From: Pseudazoarcus pumilus_A
GTDB taxonomy: Bacteria; Pseudomonadota; Gammaproteobacteria; Burkholderiales; Rhodocyclaceae
Direction: 5' to 3'
Assembly (NCBI GenBank): GCA_033837965.1
Contig: JAJLLM010000090.1
Coordinates: forward strand, 1 to 26,690
Length of the DNA: 26,690 bases
Shown here: positions 15,114 through 22,966 of the stretch, piece after piece
Position numbering within the stretch: position 1 is the first letter of the stretch
Layout of the letters: each line of letters starts with the position of its first letter
The notes under the pieces: model-generated
What the model was told of the DNA's origin: nothing
What the model saw: only the letters and a program-made list of their open reading frames with translations
Databases searched by the model: none
Made by a program: the position numbers and the translations under genes

Positions 15114-15161
15114 CAAAGAAACGCGCCCCGCCGTCTCGCCGGCTGCGCCGGTTCCCTCGCT

Positions 15162-15182
15162 CCGGCCGGTTTCGCCGGCCGG
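15162..15182. repeat. CCGGCCGG hairpin
   Basis: CCGGCCGG, loop TTTCG, CCGGCCGG: an 8-bp stem within the repeat mosaic. Confidence 0.6.
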
Positions 15183-15292
15183 CCCTGAACTCGCTTCGCT
15201 CAAACAGCAGGGCCGGACTGCCCCGGCGAAACCGCCCTCCACTCGGCGAGCCAGAGGGGAGAAGGGTGCCAGCCCGACCGTAGTCACGGTAG

Positions 15293-15319
15293 GGCGCAAT
15301 AAGCGCAGCGCATTGCGCC
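15293..15319. repeat. GGCGCAAT inverted repeat
   Basis: GGCGCAAT and ATTGCGCC flank an 11-nt core (AAGCGCAGCGC). The motif TAGGGCGCAATAAGCG...ATTGCGCC resembles a widely dispersed intergenic repeat. Confidence 0.65.
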
Positions 15320-15359
15320 GCATGCGTTGTGAGGGGCGCAGAGGTGAAGGCCCAGCGGT

Positions 15360-16133
<774 letters not shown>

Positions 16134-16179
16134 GCGCGCGCCTGAGGATCAGTCGGCCTATTCTGGCCTGAACCCGGGG

Positions 16180-17469
16180 TCAGGCGCCAGTTTCGCGCGG
16201 TGCGGGGGCGGGCTCGGAGTCGGTCGGGCCGGTGCTTTCCAGGCGGTGTTCCTCGGCAGCGGCGACCATCTCCACGGCGGTCGGTGTGGTACGCACCATG
16301 GGGACGAACTGGGCGGCTTCGTCCACGATCTCGTCGCGGTGGCCGCGTGCGAAGAGGGCGATGTACGCCGCCAGTGGCAGCAGCGTGGCGGCAAAGAACA
16401 GCGGCAGCGCGGCAGCCCCGCCGAAGGTCATCAGCGCGCCGGCCAGCGTCGGGCCGGCTACGGCGCCGATGCCGTGCAGCAGCAGCATGCCGGCGTTGCC
16501 GGACAGGATCTGCTCCTGCGGCAGGTGGTCGACGCAGTGCGCGACGGTGATGGGATACAGCGCAAAGGCCATGCCGCCGAAGACGAAGGCCGAGGTCAGC
16601 AGGGCCCATGCGGTATTGCCGAAGAGGGCCATCAGCACGGCGCCGGCGGCACCGCCGCCGGCAGCCAGGGCCAGCGCGTAGCGGCGGTCGTAGCGGTCGG
16701 AGAGGCGACCCAGTGGCAGCTGCAGCACGGCGCCGCCGACGATGGTGGCCGTCATCAGCATCGCCACGCCGCCGGCATCGTAGCCGAGGCGGGCGGCGTA
16801 GAGCGGGGCCATGCTCCAGAACGTGCCCATCGACAGGCCGGACACGATGGCGGCCAGCACGGCGGTGGGCGCTGCGCCCCACATCTCGCGCAGGGTCAGG
16901 CGCGGTACGCGGTGGATCTGTGGTTGCGGCTGGCGTGTGGATACCAGTGGCAGCACCGACAGGCACACCAGCATGGCCGCCACCGAGAACAGCACGAAGC
17001 TTTGCGGCGAGGCGAAGTGCAGGAACTGCTGGGCGCCGGCCAGCGCGACCATGTTGACCACCATGTAGATGGCGAACACCTGGCCGCGCGTCTGCGCTTC
17101 GCTGCGGCTGTTGAGCCAGCTTTCGATGACGGTGTAGAAGCCCACCAGTGCGATGCCGGTGGCCAGCCGCAGCGCCAGCCAGACCCAGGCATTGACGATC
17201 AGCGAATGCAGCAGGATGACCGCCGCGATGGTCGAGGCGAAGTAGGCAAAGGCGCGGATGTGGCCGATGCGCCGGATCATCTGCGGCACCGCCCAGGTGC
17301 CGATCAGGAAGCCGACGAAGTAGGCCGAGCCCATGAGGCCGAGCAACTGGTCGCTGAAGCCTTCAAGACTGCCGCGCAGGGCCAGCAGGGTGGACATCAG
17401 GCCGTTGCCGAGCAGCAGCAGGGCGGTGCCGAGCATGAGGGAAGCGATGGGGAGGAGCTGCGGGAGCAT
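16180..17469 (-). CDS. Major facilitator superfamily transporter
   Basis: This 429-residue membrane protein has about twelve hydrophobic segments. It opens with LMLGTALLLLGNGLMSTLLALRG and has the loop 2-3 region FLIGTWAVPQMIRRIGHIR, a variant of the MFS motif A, repeated in the second half as LPLGRLSDRYDRR. The C-terminal 45 residues are hydrophilic and cytoplasmic. It resembles the YcaD-type group. The substrate and direction are not evident. It is divergent from the PACE-MurB gene with 162 bp between them and precedes livG. Confidence 0.9.
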   Translation of the reverse strand: MLPQLLPIASLMLGTALLLLGNGLMSTLLALRGSLEGFSDQLLGLMGSAYFVGFLIGTWAVPQMIRRIGHIRAFAYFASTIAAVILLHSLIVNAWVWLALRLATGIALVGFYTVIESWLNSRSEAQTRGQVFAIYMVVNMVALAGAQQFLHFASPQSFVLFSVAAMLVCLSVLPLVSTRQPQPQIHRVPRLTLREMWGAAPTAVLAAIVSGLSMGTFWSMAPLYAARLGYDAGGVAMLMTATIVGGAVLQLPLGRLSDRYDRRYALALAAGGGAAGAVLMALFGNTAWALLTSAFVFGGMAFALYPITVAHCVDHLPQEQILSGNAGMLLLHGIGAVAGPTLAGALMTFGGAAALPLFFAATLLPLAAYIALFARGHRDEIVDEAAQFVPMVRTTPTAVEMVAAAEEHRLESTGPTDSEPAPAPRETGA

Positions 17470-17631
17470 GTGCTAGAGTTCGTCGCCTTGAGCCGGCGGG
17501 TTGCCGGTCCGTGTGGCCGTCTGCGGGGTGTCCGTCAGCGGCTCTGGGAATGCCTTGCGGCGTTGCCGCAAATGCACGCGAAGGGCCACGCATCCAGGCG
17601 CAACCGGGCCCCATTGTAGATTCCAGCCGCA

Positions 17632-19128
17632 GTGAACAAAACCCGCCCCCGACTTCGTTCCCTTGCTGATCGCGTGCGTCAGGTCGCCCTTTTCGAGGTC
17701 GGCGGCCTGTTGCTGATCACGCCGCCCTTCGTGTGGCTGAGCGGCGTACCCTTGCGCGAATCGATCTGGCTGATGGTGATCATCGCGCTCATCGCCGCAG
17801 TGTGGAACGGTGCGTACAACACCGCCTTCGACTGGTGCGAGGGACGTCTCACCGGCCGCCAGGCCGACCAGCGCCCGCTGCGCCTGCGCGTGCTGCATGC
17901 GCTGGGTTTCGAGGGTGGCCTGCTGACGCTTTCGCTGCCGGTGATCATGTGGCTGACCGGCATGGACTGGCTCACCGCGCTGATCGCCGACATCGGCCTG
18001 GCGCTGTCCTACGTGGCCTACGCCTTTGTCTTCAACCTCGGCTATGACCGCATGTTTCCGATTCCCGCTACGCCGCTGCCAGCCGAGCCGGAGCTCGCCG
18101 ACAACGCCGATCTGACCACGCTCAATACGCTCGGCCTGCCGGCCCGCGCAGCGCACCTTGCCGTGATCGAGAGCCCGCAGCAGCTCGCCACGCTGATTGC
18201 GCGGGCGGACTGGGCAACGGCACCGCGCCTGGTGCTGGGTGGTGGCAGCAATGTGGTGCTCGACGGCGATTTCCCCGGCTGGGTGCTGCGCGTGGCGATT
18301 GCCGGGCGCGAGCAGGTGGGCGAGGACGACGACCATGTGCTGGTGCGCGCCGGCGGCGGCGAGAACTGGCACGACTTCGTGCGTTGGACACTCGAGCAGG
18401 GCTGGGGCGGGCTGGAGAACCTGTCGCTGATTCCCGGCACGGTGGGCGCCGCGCCGATCCAGAATATCGGCGCCTACGGGCTGGAGCTGGCCGAGCGCTT
18501 CGACCACCTCGAAGCGCTGTCGCTAGCCGATGGCAGCGTGCGGCGCTTTGCGCGCGAGGATTGCTGCTTCGGCTACCGCGACAGCGTCTTCAAGCACGCG
18601 GAGGCCGGGCGCTGGCTGATCAGCTCGGTCACGTTCCGCCTGCCCAGACGCTGGCAGCCGGTCACCGGCTACGCCGAGCTGGCCACGGAGCTGGCGCGCA
18701 ACGGGCTGGCCGAGCCGACGCCGCGTGACGTGTCCGATGCCGTCATTGCCATCCGCCGCCGCAAGCTGCCCGACCCGGCTGATCTCGGCAATGCCGGCAG
18801 CTTCTTCAAGAACCCGCTGGTGGATGCCGCCACGCTGGAGCGCCTGCAGGCCGCCCATCCCGGACTGCCGGCCTATCCGCAGCCCGATGGCAGCGCCAAG
18901 CTCGCGGCCGGCTGGCTGATCGAGCGTGCCGGCTGGAAGGGGCGCGATCTCGGGCCGGTGGGCAGTTATGAGCGGCAGGCGCTGGTGCTGGTCAATCGCG
19001 GCGGCGCCACCGGCGAGGATGTGCGGCGTCTGGCCGAAGCCATTCGCAAGGACGTGGCGGAGGCCTTTGGCGTGGAGCTGGAGGCCGAGCCGCAGTTCGT
19101 CAGCGCCCCGCCGTCAGACAGGCCTTGA
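17632..19128 (+). CDS. murB: Fusion protein: PACE-type membrane transporter domain plus MurB (UDP-N-acetylenolpyruvoylglucosamine reductase)
   Basis: One uninterrupted 498-residue frame joins two proteins. Residues 14-143 are a PACE (AceI-like, tandem BTP) domain of four helices. Its motifs are ALFEVGG (E22), VWNGAYNTAFDW, RVLHALGFEGG (E94) and YAFVFNLGYDR. After a proline/alanine-rich linker (144-158), a complete type I MurB begins at TLNTLGLPARA. It has GGGSNVVLDG (203-212), IQNIGAYG (276-283), FGYRDSVFK (313-321) and GNAGSFFKNP (387-396) with the catalytic serine. MurB makes UDP-MurNAc in the cytoplasm; PACE proteins export biocides and possibly polyamines. The start is GTG at 17632 with a poor ribosome site. 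ATG 18052 in DRMFPIP is the only internal start seen near the junction. Confidence 0.9.
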   Translation: MNKTRPRLRSLADRVRQVALFEVGGLLLITPPFVWLSGVPLRESIWLMVIIALIAAVWNGAYNTAFDWCEGRLTGRQADQRPLRLRVLHALGFEGGLLTLSLPVIMWLTGMDWLTALIADIGLALSYVAYAFVFNLGYDRMFPIPATPLPAEPELADNADLTTLNTLGLPARAAHLAVIESPQQLATLIARADWATAPRLVLGGGSNVVLDGDFPGWVLRVAIAGREQVGEDDDHVLVRAGGGENWHDFVRWTLEQGWGGLENLSLIPGTVGAAPIQNIGAYGLELAERFDHLEALSLADGSVRRFAREDCCFGYRDSVFKHAEAGRWLISSVTFRLPRRWQPVTGYAELATELARNGLAEPTPRDVSDAVIAIRRRKLPDPADLGNAGSFFKNPLVDAATLERLQAAHPGLPAYPQPDGSAKLAAGWLIERAGWKGRDLGPVGSYERQALVLVNRGGATGEDVRRLAEAIRKDVAEAFGVELEAEPQFVSAPPSDRP

Positions 19129-19819
19129 GGCCGGTGGCGATTTCCTGCGCCATGCGTTGCTGACGCGCCTCGTCGCGCAGCAGCAGTTCCTCGTCGCGAT
19201 GCTTGATCACGCCGGCCTCGAACAGCAGGGCGGGTTGCTGCGCGCGATACAGCACGACTAGGTTGTCGAAGGCATGCACGGCGTGTTCGGCGTCGAGATA
19301 GGCGCGTCTGCGCGCATTCTTGTCGGTCGGCATGAGGCCCGCGCGCTGCAGCCGCGCGCCGATGGTGCGCCCGCACAGCAGGCTGGTGGCCAGGTCCGGA
19401 TTGCGCGTGGACACGAACATGGAGTGTCCCGCCCAGCGGTCGGAGAAGGTCTGCGGGGTGCCCATCCAGTCCCACTCGGTCAGCTCCGAGGCGTTGGTCG
19501 AGTCGTGATGAATGGAGAGGAAGAAATCCGCCTGCGGCACGCTGGCCGGTCGCGCCTGCAGCGATTCGATGCGGCCGTCCGCATTCACCAGCACCGTGCG
19601 CACGTCCAGCGCGTGCAGGGCGTCGACGACCTTGCGTGCGAGATCGTGGTTGAACGCCAGTTCGCTGCGTCCGCGCGCCGAGATGGCGCCGGGCGCCTGC
19701 AGCGTATGGCCGACATCGACGGCGACCAGTGGCGTGGCCGTGGCGGCTGTTGCGCTCGCGCAGATCAGCGCGAGTGTTGCGCGGAAGCCATGCCGCTCAC
19801 GGCTTTTTTTCATCGTCAT
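19100..19819 (-). CDS. N-acetylmuramoyl-L-alanine amidase (Amidase_3), secreted
   Basis: This 239-residue zinc amidase cleaves the lactyl-peptide bond in peptidoglycan. A signal peptide (MTMKKSRERHGFRATLALICASATAATA) precedes the catalytic domain. Expected residues are visible: H38 in VDVGHT, E53 in GRSELAFN, H104/H105 in SIHHDS and E201 in LLFEAGVI. There is no SH3b or AMIN domain. I chose ATG 19819; ATG 19813 is equally possible and gives MKK at once. The start overlaps the upstream 62-residue gene by 23 bp, which implies coupling as there is no clear ribosome site. Its 3' end overlaps the murB fusion by 29 bp, tail to tail. Confidence 0.9.
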   Translation of the reverse strand: MTMKKSRERHGFRATLALICASATAATATPLVAVDVGHTLQAPGAISARGRSELAFNHDLARKVVDALHALDVRTVLVNADGRIESLQARPASVPQADFFLSIHHDSTNASELTEWDWMGTPQTFSDRWAGHSMFVSTRNPDLATSLLCGRTIGARLQRAGLMPTDKNARRRAYLDAEHAVHAFDNLVVLYRAQQPALLFEAGVIKHRDEELLLRDEARQQRMAQEIATGLKACLTAGR

Positions 19820-19985
19820 CGGATGCCGTGGCGGGAGGTGCGGGAGAGGGGGCCGGCGTGGGTACTGCATAAGCCGCATCCAGTTCCTCACGGCTCATGA
19901 AATCCTCGTCCCAATGCGAGGTATGGCGAATCTTCACGTCGTCGATGAAGATGCGGAATGGCTTTTTTTTCGGTGTTTCGGTCAT
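19797..19985 (-). CDS. Small protein of unknown function (62 aa)
   Basis: I do not recognise this protein. It begins MTETPKKKPFRIFIDDVKIR, contains an acidic segment with HWDEDFMSREELDAAYA, and ends in a proline/alanine-rich low-complexity tail with DDDEKK. It has no signal peptide or membrane segment. The ATG at 19985 has AAGGTG upstream. The amidase start lies inside its last codons, so the two are probably expressed together. The structured first 40 residues suggest a real product rather than a spurious frame. Confidence 0.7.
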   Translation of the reverse strand: MTETPKKKPFRIFIDDVKIRHTSHWDEDFMSREELDAAYAVPTPAPSPAPPATASDDDEKKP

Positions 19986-20117
19986 GCTGGCACCTTGCAG
20001 TGAGCGGGCTGAGTGGTTGTGCTGGCAGCAACGGGCGGCTTGCTGCGCAGAGTGGTTTTGTTTGTAATGGTTCCAGCCCCGGTTGCGGCCGGTCGATGGT
20101 GGGTCAAGGAGTGTTGA

Positions 20118-20888
20118 ATGCAAAAACCGACCGATTTTCGCCAGCTCGGATGTTCGGAGTGTCTTGAGGGGGCGGGTCTGGAGTTTGATTTCACGATGGC
20201 CTTCCAGCCTATCGTGAACGCCGTGAGCGGCGAGATCTTTGCGCATGAAGCCTTGGTGCGCGGGCCGAACGGCGAGGGCGCCGGCAGTGTCTTCGTTCAC
20301 GTCAACGACGGCAACCGCTACCGCTTCGATCAGGCCTGTCGTGTGAAGGCCATCCGGCTGGCGGCCGAACTGGGCATGGACTGCATGCTCAGCATCAACT
20401 TCCTGCCCAACGCGGTCTATCGTCCCGAGCTGTGCATCCGCACCACGCTCAACGCGGCCCAGCAGTATGGCTTTCCGACCGAGCGCATCATCTTCGAGGT
20501 GACCGAGGGCGAGCGCATCGAAGACCACCCGCATCTGCGCAACATCCTCGAGCACTATCAAGGCCGCGGCTTCCACACCGCCATCGACGACTTCGGCGCC
20601 GGCTACGCCGGCCTCGGTCTGCTGGCGGAATTCCAGTCCGACCTGATCAAGCTCGACATGGCGCTGATCCGCGGCATCGACCGCGACGTTGCCCGCGTCG
20701 CGATCACGCGCGGCATCCTGCAGATGGCCCGCGAGATGGAGATCGCCGTGATTGCCGAGGGCGTCGAGACAGCGGCCGAGTATGCCGTCCTGCGCGACCT
20801 CGGCGTCGAGCTGTTCCAGGGCTATTACTTCGCCCGCCCGGCCTTCCAGGCCCTGGCCAAGGTCGACCCGGCCCTGCTCTCCGGCTGA
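20118..20888 (+). CDS. Stand-alone EAL-domain cyclic-di-GMP phosphodiesterase
   Basis: This 256-residue protein is almost entirely an EAL domain, which hydrolyses c-di-GMP. All expected catalytic residues are present: E44 in EALVRG, N94 in SINFLPN, E127 in FEVTEGE, D157/D158 in IDDFGAG, K178 in IKLD, E214 in AEGVE and Q234 in FQGYYFARP. No GGDEF, PAS or BLUF domain is fused. The N-terminus has a cysteine pair (C12, C15) that could bind metal or sense redox state. A strong ribosome site (AAGGAG) sits upstream. It ends three bases from the convergent VOC gene. Confidence 0.94.
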   Translation: MQKPTDFRQLGCSECLEGAGLEFDFTMAFQPIVNAVSGEIFAHEALVRGPNGEGAGSVFVHVNDGNRYRFDQACRVKAIRLAAELGMDCMLSINFLPNAVYRPELCIRTTLNAAQQYGFPTERIIFEVTEGERIEDHPHLRNILEHYQGRGFHTAIDDFGAGYAGLGLLAEFQSDLIKLDMALIRGIDRDVARVAITRGILQMAREMEIAVIAEGVETAAEYAVLRDLGVELFQGYYFARPAFQALAKVDPALLSG

Positions 20889-20891
20889 GCC

Positions 20892-21311
20892 TCAGCCCGC
20901 GGCCGGGCTGAAGCGCTGGCCCGACACCGCCGGGTGGTAGATGGGCTGGATCACGTTGCCCGCCGGGTCCTTGATGTGGAAGCTGCGCGCGCCGTCGCCG
21001 TGATCGTGCGGTGTGTCGAGTACGTCGACGCCGGCCTCCAGCATGAACTCGTACCACTCCTGCAGTTGTTCGCGGGTGTCCACGATGAAGCCGAAATGGT
21101 CCAGATACTGGACGCCGGTGGCCTCGCCCTTGCGGCTGCGGCCGAGTGACAGGTTGTCATTGCCGAGCGTCAGATAAACCAGGCTCGGACTGGCGCGGCG
21201 CAGCACCTGCATGCCGATGATGTCCACGTAGAAGCGCTCGCACTCCTCCAGATTGGGTACGACCAGCGCCAGATGACGCAGGCCGTTGAACGGGGCGGGG
21301 CGTTTGATCAT
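20892..21311 (-). CDS. VOC (glyoxalase/bleomycin-resistance/dioxygenase fold) protein
   Basis: This 139-residue protein has two babbab modules of the vicinal oxygen chelate fold. LRHLALVVPNLEECERFYVDIIG starts the first, and YLDHFGFIVDTREQLQEWYEFM starts the second. The histidines in RHLAL and LDHFG and the late region FHIKDPAGNVIQPIYHP are in metal-ligand positions of glyoxalase-like enzymes. Substrate is unknown. I chose the ATG at 21311 because AAGGAAA lies upstream; an open frame to 21383 adds unrelated residues. It is divergent from the ABM gene across 86 bp. Confidence 0.87.
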   Translation of the reverse strand: MIKRPAPFNGLRHLALVVPNLEECERFYVDIIGMQVLRRASPSLVYLTLGNDNLSLGRSRKGEATGVQYLDHFGFIVDTREQLQEWYEFMLEAGVDVLDTPHDHGDGARSFHIKDPAGNVIQPIYHPAVSGQRFSPAAG

Positions 21312-21397
21312 GTTGCTTTCCTTCGGGTTTGCGTTGTGTCGATAGGTGCATGTTATGGTGCCAGCCCTAGACACGGATGCCAACGCAAGGAGGAAAG

Positions 21398-21703
21398 ATG
21401 TACTGCATCGTGGTCAAGAACGTGATCCGCGAGGGCGAGCGCGACGCCTACCTCGCCGCCATGCTGCCCAACGCACGTGCCTCGGTCGAAGAGGAAGCAG
21501 GCTGCCTCGCCTTCGACGTGCTCGAAGCGCGCGAGGAGGCGAACACCTTCTACCTGTACGAGATCTACACCAGCCCGGCTGCGCTGGAGGAGCACAAGCA
21601 GACCGCCCATTACCTCAAGAGCCGCCCGCTGCTGGCCGAGCTGCTGGTCGAGACCTCGGTGCTGCGTGCCGACGTGGTGGCGCGCAATCCGGGCGAGCGC
21701 TGA
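21398..21703 (+). CDS. ABM-fold (antibiotic biosynthesis monooxygenase-like) small protein
   Basis: This 101-residue protein has the dimeric alpha-beta barrel ABM signature: MYCIVVKNVIREGERDAYL, then EEAGCLAFDVLEAREEANTFYLYEIY and LEEHKQTAHY. Relatives are quinol monooxygenases (YgiN-like) and haem-degrading or detoxifying enzymes. An ideal ribosome site (AAGGAGG, 21387-21393) fixes the ATG at 21398 rather than the upstream ATG at 21377. It is divergent from the VOC gene, and both may act on reactive small molecules. The convergent DUF1840 gene begins three bases after its stop. Confidence 0.88.
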   Translation: MYCIVVKNVIREGERDAYLAAMLPNARASVEEEAGCLAFDVLEAREEANTFYLYEIYTSPAALEEHKQTAHYLKSRPLLAELLVETSVLRADVVARNPGER

Positions 21704-21706
21704 GGC

Positions 21707-22045
21707 TCAGCTGCCCCAGGTGACGGGCGTCTTCTCCGCCAGCGAGCGCTGCATCAGGTCGAGTAGCGGCCAGCCGCGTTGATGCAGGTTGACCGGCGCA
21801 GCCATGCCGGTGGGGGTGTCCTCGCGCTCGTCCCGGTCGGGGTCGGCGCGTTCGATGGCGCGGGCGCGCTCGCGGTCCGCCTCGATGGCTTGCTCCAGCC
21901 GGGCGATGGCGTCGGGGAGTTGTTCAACGGTGACGATGCCCTGCTGGCCGTCCGGGGCCTTGCCCAGGAGCTTGAGTAGTTGGCGGGCGTTGTCGCCAAG
22001 CATGATGACGTCTGCAGCGGCGCGAGAGCGGAAGGTGATGACCAT
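21707..22045 (-). CDS. DUF1840 family protein
   Basis: This 112-residue protein matches DUF1840 as I recall it: MVITFRSRAAADVIMLGDNA at the start, then LLGKAPDGQQGIVTVEQLPDAIARLEQAI and a C-terminal PVNLHQRGWPLLDLMQRS. Function is unknown. It follows hpt by five bases on the same strand and is likely co-transcribed with it. The acidic, charged middle (EADRERARAIERADPDRDE) is probably helical. Confidence 0.83.
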   Translation of the reverse strand: MVITFRSRAAADVIMLGDNARQLLKLLGKAPDGQQGIVTVEQLPDAIARLEQAIEADRERARAIERADPDRDEREDTPTGMAAPVNLHQRGWPLLDLMQRSLAEKTPVTWGS

Positions 22046-22050
22046 GATGT

Positions 22051-22602
22051 TTACATTCCCTTGACGGCGTAGATGCCGGGCGCGTTGCGCCAGTAACCCT
22101 TGTAGTCCATGCCGCAGCCGAACAGGAAGCGGTCGGCGACGTCCACGCCGGTGAAGTCGGCGCGCATGCCCGGCACGGCCTTGCGGTCGTGCTGTTTGTG
22201 TACGAGTACACCGGCGAGTACGCGTTGAGCGCCTTCGGCGTGCAGGTGCTCGAGAATGGCCTGCAGGGTGTGGCCTTCGTCGAGGATGTCGTCGAGCACC
22301 AGCACGTTGCGTCCACGCACGCTCTGCGCCGGCTGTGCGCGCCATTCCAGCCCTTCGCCGCGGGTGCGGTCGCCGTAGCGGGTGGCATGCAGGTAGCTGG
22401 TTTCGAGCGGGAAGGGCAGCTTGGGCAACAGGCGGCCGGAGAAGATGACGCCGCCGTTCATGACCACGAAGACGACGGGATTGGCCTCGGCCAGTGCGTG
22501 CGTGATCTCGTCGGCCAGTCGGTCGATGGCCGCGTCGATTTCCGCCGGACTGACGAGGCAATCGGCTTCGGCGCGGATGCGCTGGATTTCGTCGAGGTGC
22601 AT
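22051..22602 (-). CDS. hpt: Hypoxanthine(-guanine) phosphoribosyltransferase
   Basis: This 183-residue purine-salvage enzyme converts hypoxanthine or guanine plus PRPP to IMP or GMP. The PRPP-binding loop VLVLDDILDEGHTL is at residues 100-113. Other family elements are VVMNGGVIFSGRL, SYLHATRYGD and DFTGVDVADRFLFGCGMDYKGYWRN. The ATG at 22602 has GAAGGAAG upstream. It is shorter at the N-terminus than some homologues but has all catalytic parts. DUF1840 follows in the same transcript. Confidence 0.92.
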   Translation of the reverse strand: MHLDEIQRIRAEADCLVSPAEIDAAIDRLADEITHALAEANPVVFVVMNGGVIFSGRLLPKLPFPLETSYLHATRYGDRTRGEGLEWRAQPAQSVRGRNVLVLDDILDEGHTLQAILEHLHAEGAQRVLAGVLVHKQHDRKAVPGMRADFTGVDVADRFLFGCGMDYKGYWRNAPGIYAVKGM

Positions 22603-22692
22603 GGTGCTTCCTTCGAGGGCAGGTGCGGAATTCTACCCGAGCCCATGTGACGCCCAGGCCGAGGCCGCTTCACCGGCCGGTCGGGGCGGGTC

Positions 22693-22720
22693 GTGACATT
22701 CGTAAAACTACGGATATAAT
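22693..22720 (+). promoter_or_regulatory. Strong sigma-70 promoter for the ketopantoate-reductase-like gene or a leader RNA
   Basis: -35 box GTGACA (22693-22698, five of six matches), 16-bp spacer, -10 box TATAAT (22715-22720, perfect). Transcription would start near 22727, leaving about 240 nt before the ATG. This is the best sigma-70 promoter in the window. Confidence 0.8.
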
Positions 22721-22726
22721 CAGTCC

Positions 22727-22966
22727 CCTTGGCCCTGCTGAAAAAGTTCAGTACCATGGCCCGCAAACCCAACCGCTTTGCGGGGCGCAGGAAGCGCTGA
22801 AACGCCCGACCGGGGCCGAGCCTCCTGCCTTCAAGCCCTGTTCGCGCGGCACCGACCCCATCCTGTGTCGTGTGCCCGAACCGGACCACCGAATTCCTGC
22901 CGACGCCCTCCGTGCGTCGGCAAACGTTTTTTCTGATTTTCGTTTGTAACCTTGAAGGAGTAGTAC
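22727..22966 (+). ncRNA. Structured leader or independent small RNA
   Basis: From the predicted start at 22727 to the next ATG there are about 240 nt with no well-supported gene. Hairpins seen are CTGAA-AAAG-TTCAG (22738-22751), CCGCAAA with TTTGCGG (within 22759-22785), and a terminator-like stem at 22899-22932. Transcripts could end there as a small RNA of about 200 nt, or read through under regulation. A 14-codon frame (22756-22800) lacks a ribosome site. No known riboswitch was recognised. Confidence 0.45.
22899..22932 (+). terminator. Intrinsic-terminator-like hairpin inside the leader
   Basis: GCCGACGC, loop CCTCCGT, GCGTCGGC form a perfect 8-bp stem, then AAACG and six T. It ends about 34 nt before the ATG of the next gene, between a strong promoter and its presumed target. 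It may attenuate transcription or end a small RNA. Confidence 0.7.

Larger units (their letters stand above)
14933..15359. repeat. Mosaic of intergenic palindromic repeats between livG and livF
   Basis: No gene is supported in this 427-bp gap. An open frame on the minus strand (14929-15363) encodes arginine- and serine-rich sequence with LLFERSEFRAG, the kind of peptide obtained by translating dispersed intergenic repeats. The gap holds at least four structured blocks, listed separately: a REP-like unit, a 32-bp perfect palindrome, a CCGGCCGG hairpin and a GGCGCAAT inverted repeat. I infer it is inserted repetitive DNA rather than an operon leader. Confidence 0.7.

Noticed and set aside
17473..18507. 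Minus-strand open frame of 344 codons under the PACE-MurB gene
   Set aside because: Low-complexity shadow translation; the + strand frame contains two recognised domains.
19988..19999. TGGCAC followed by TTGCA on the + strand, resembling a sigma-54 promoter for the EAL gene
   Set aside because: Only one base separates the boxes where five are needed, and it is more than 100 bp from the EAL start.
22756..22800. 14-codon frame (MARKPNRFAGRRKR) in the leader, a possible leader peptide
   Set aside because: No ribosome site, no run of one regulatory amino acid, and it overlaps a hairpin; kept only as a remark on the leader.
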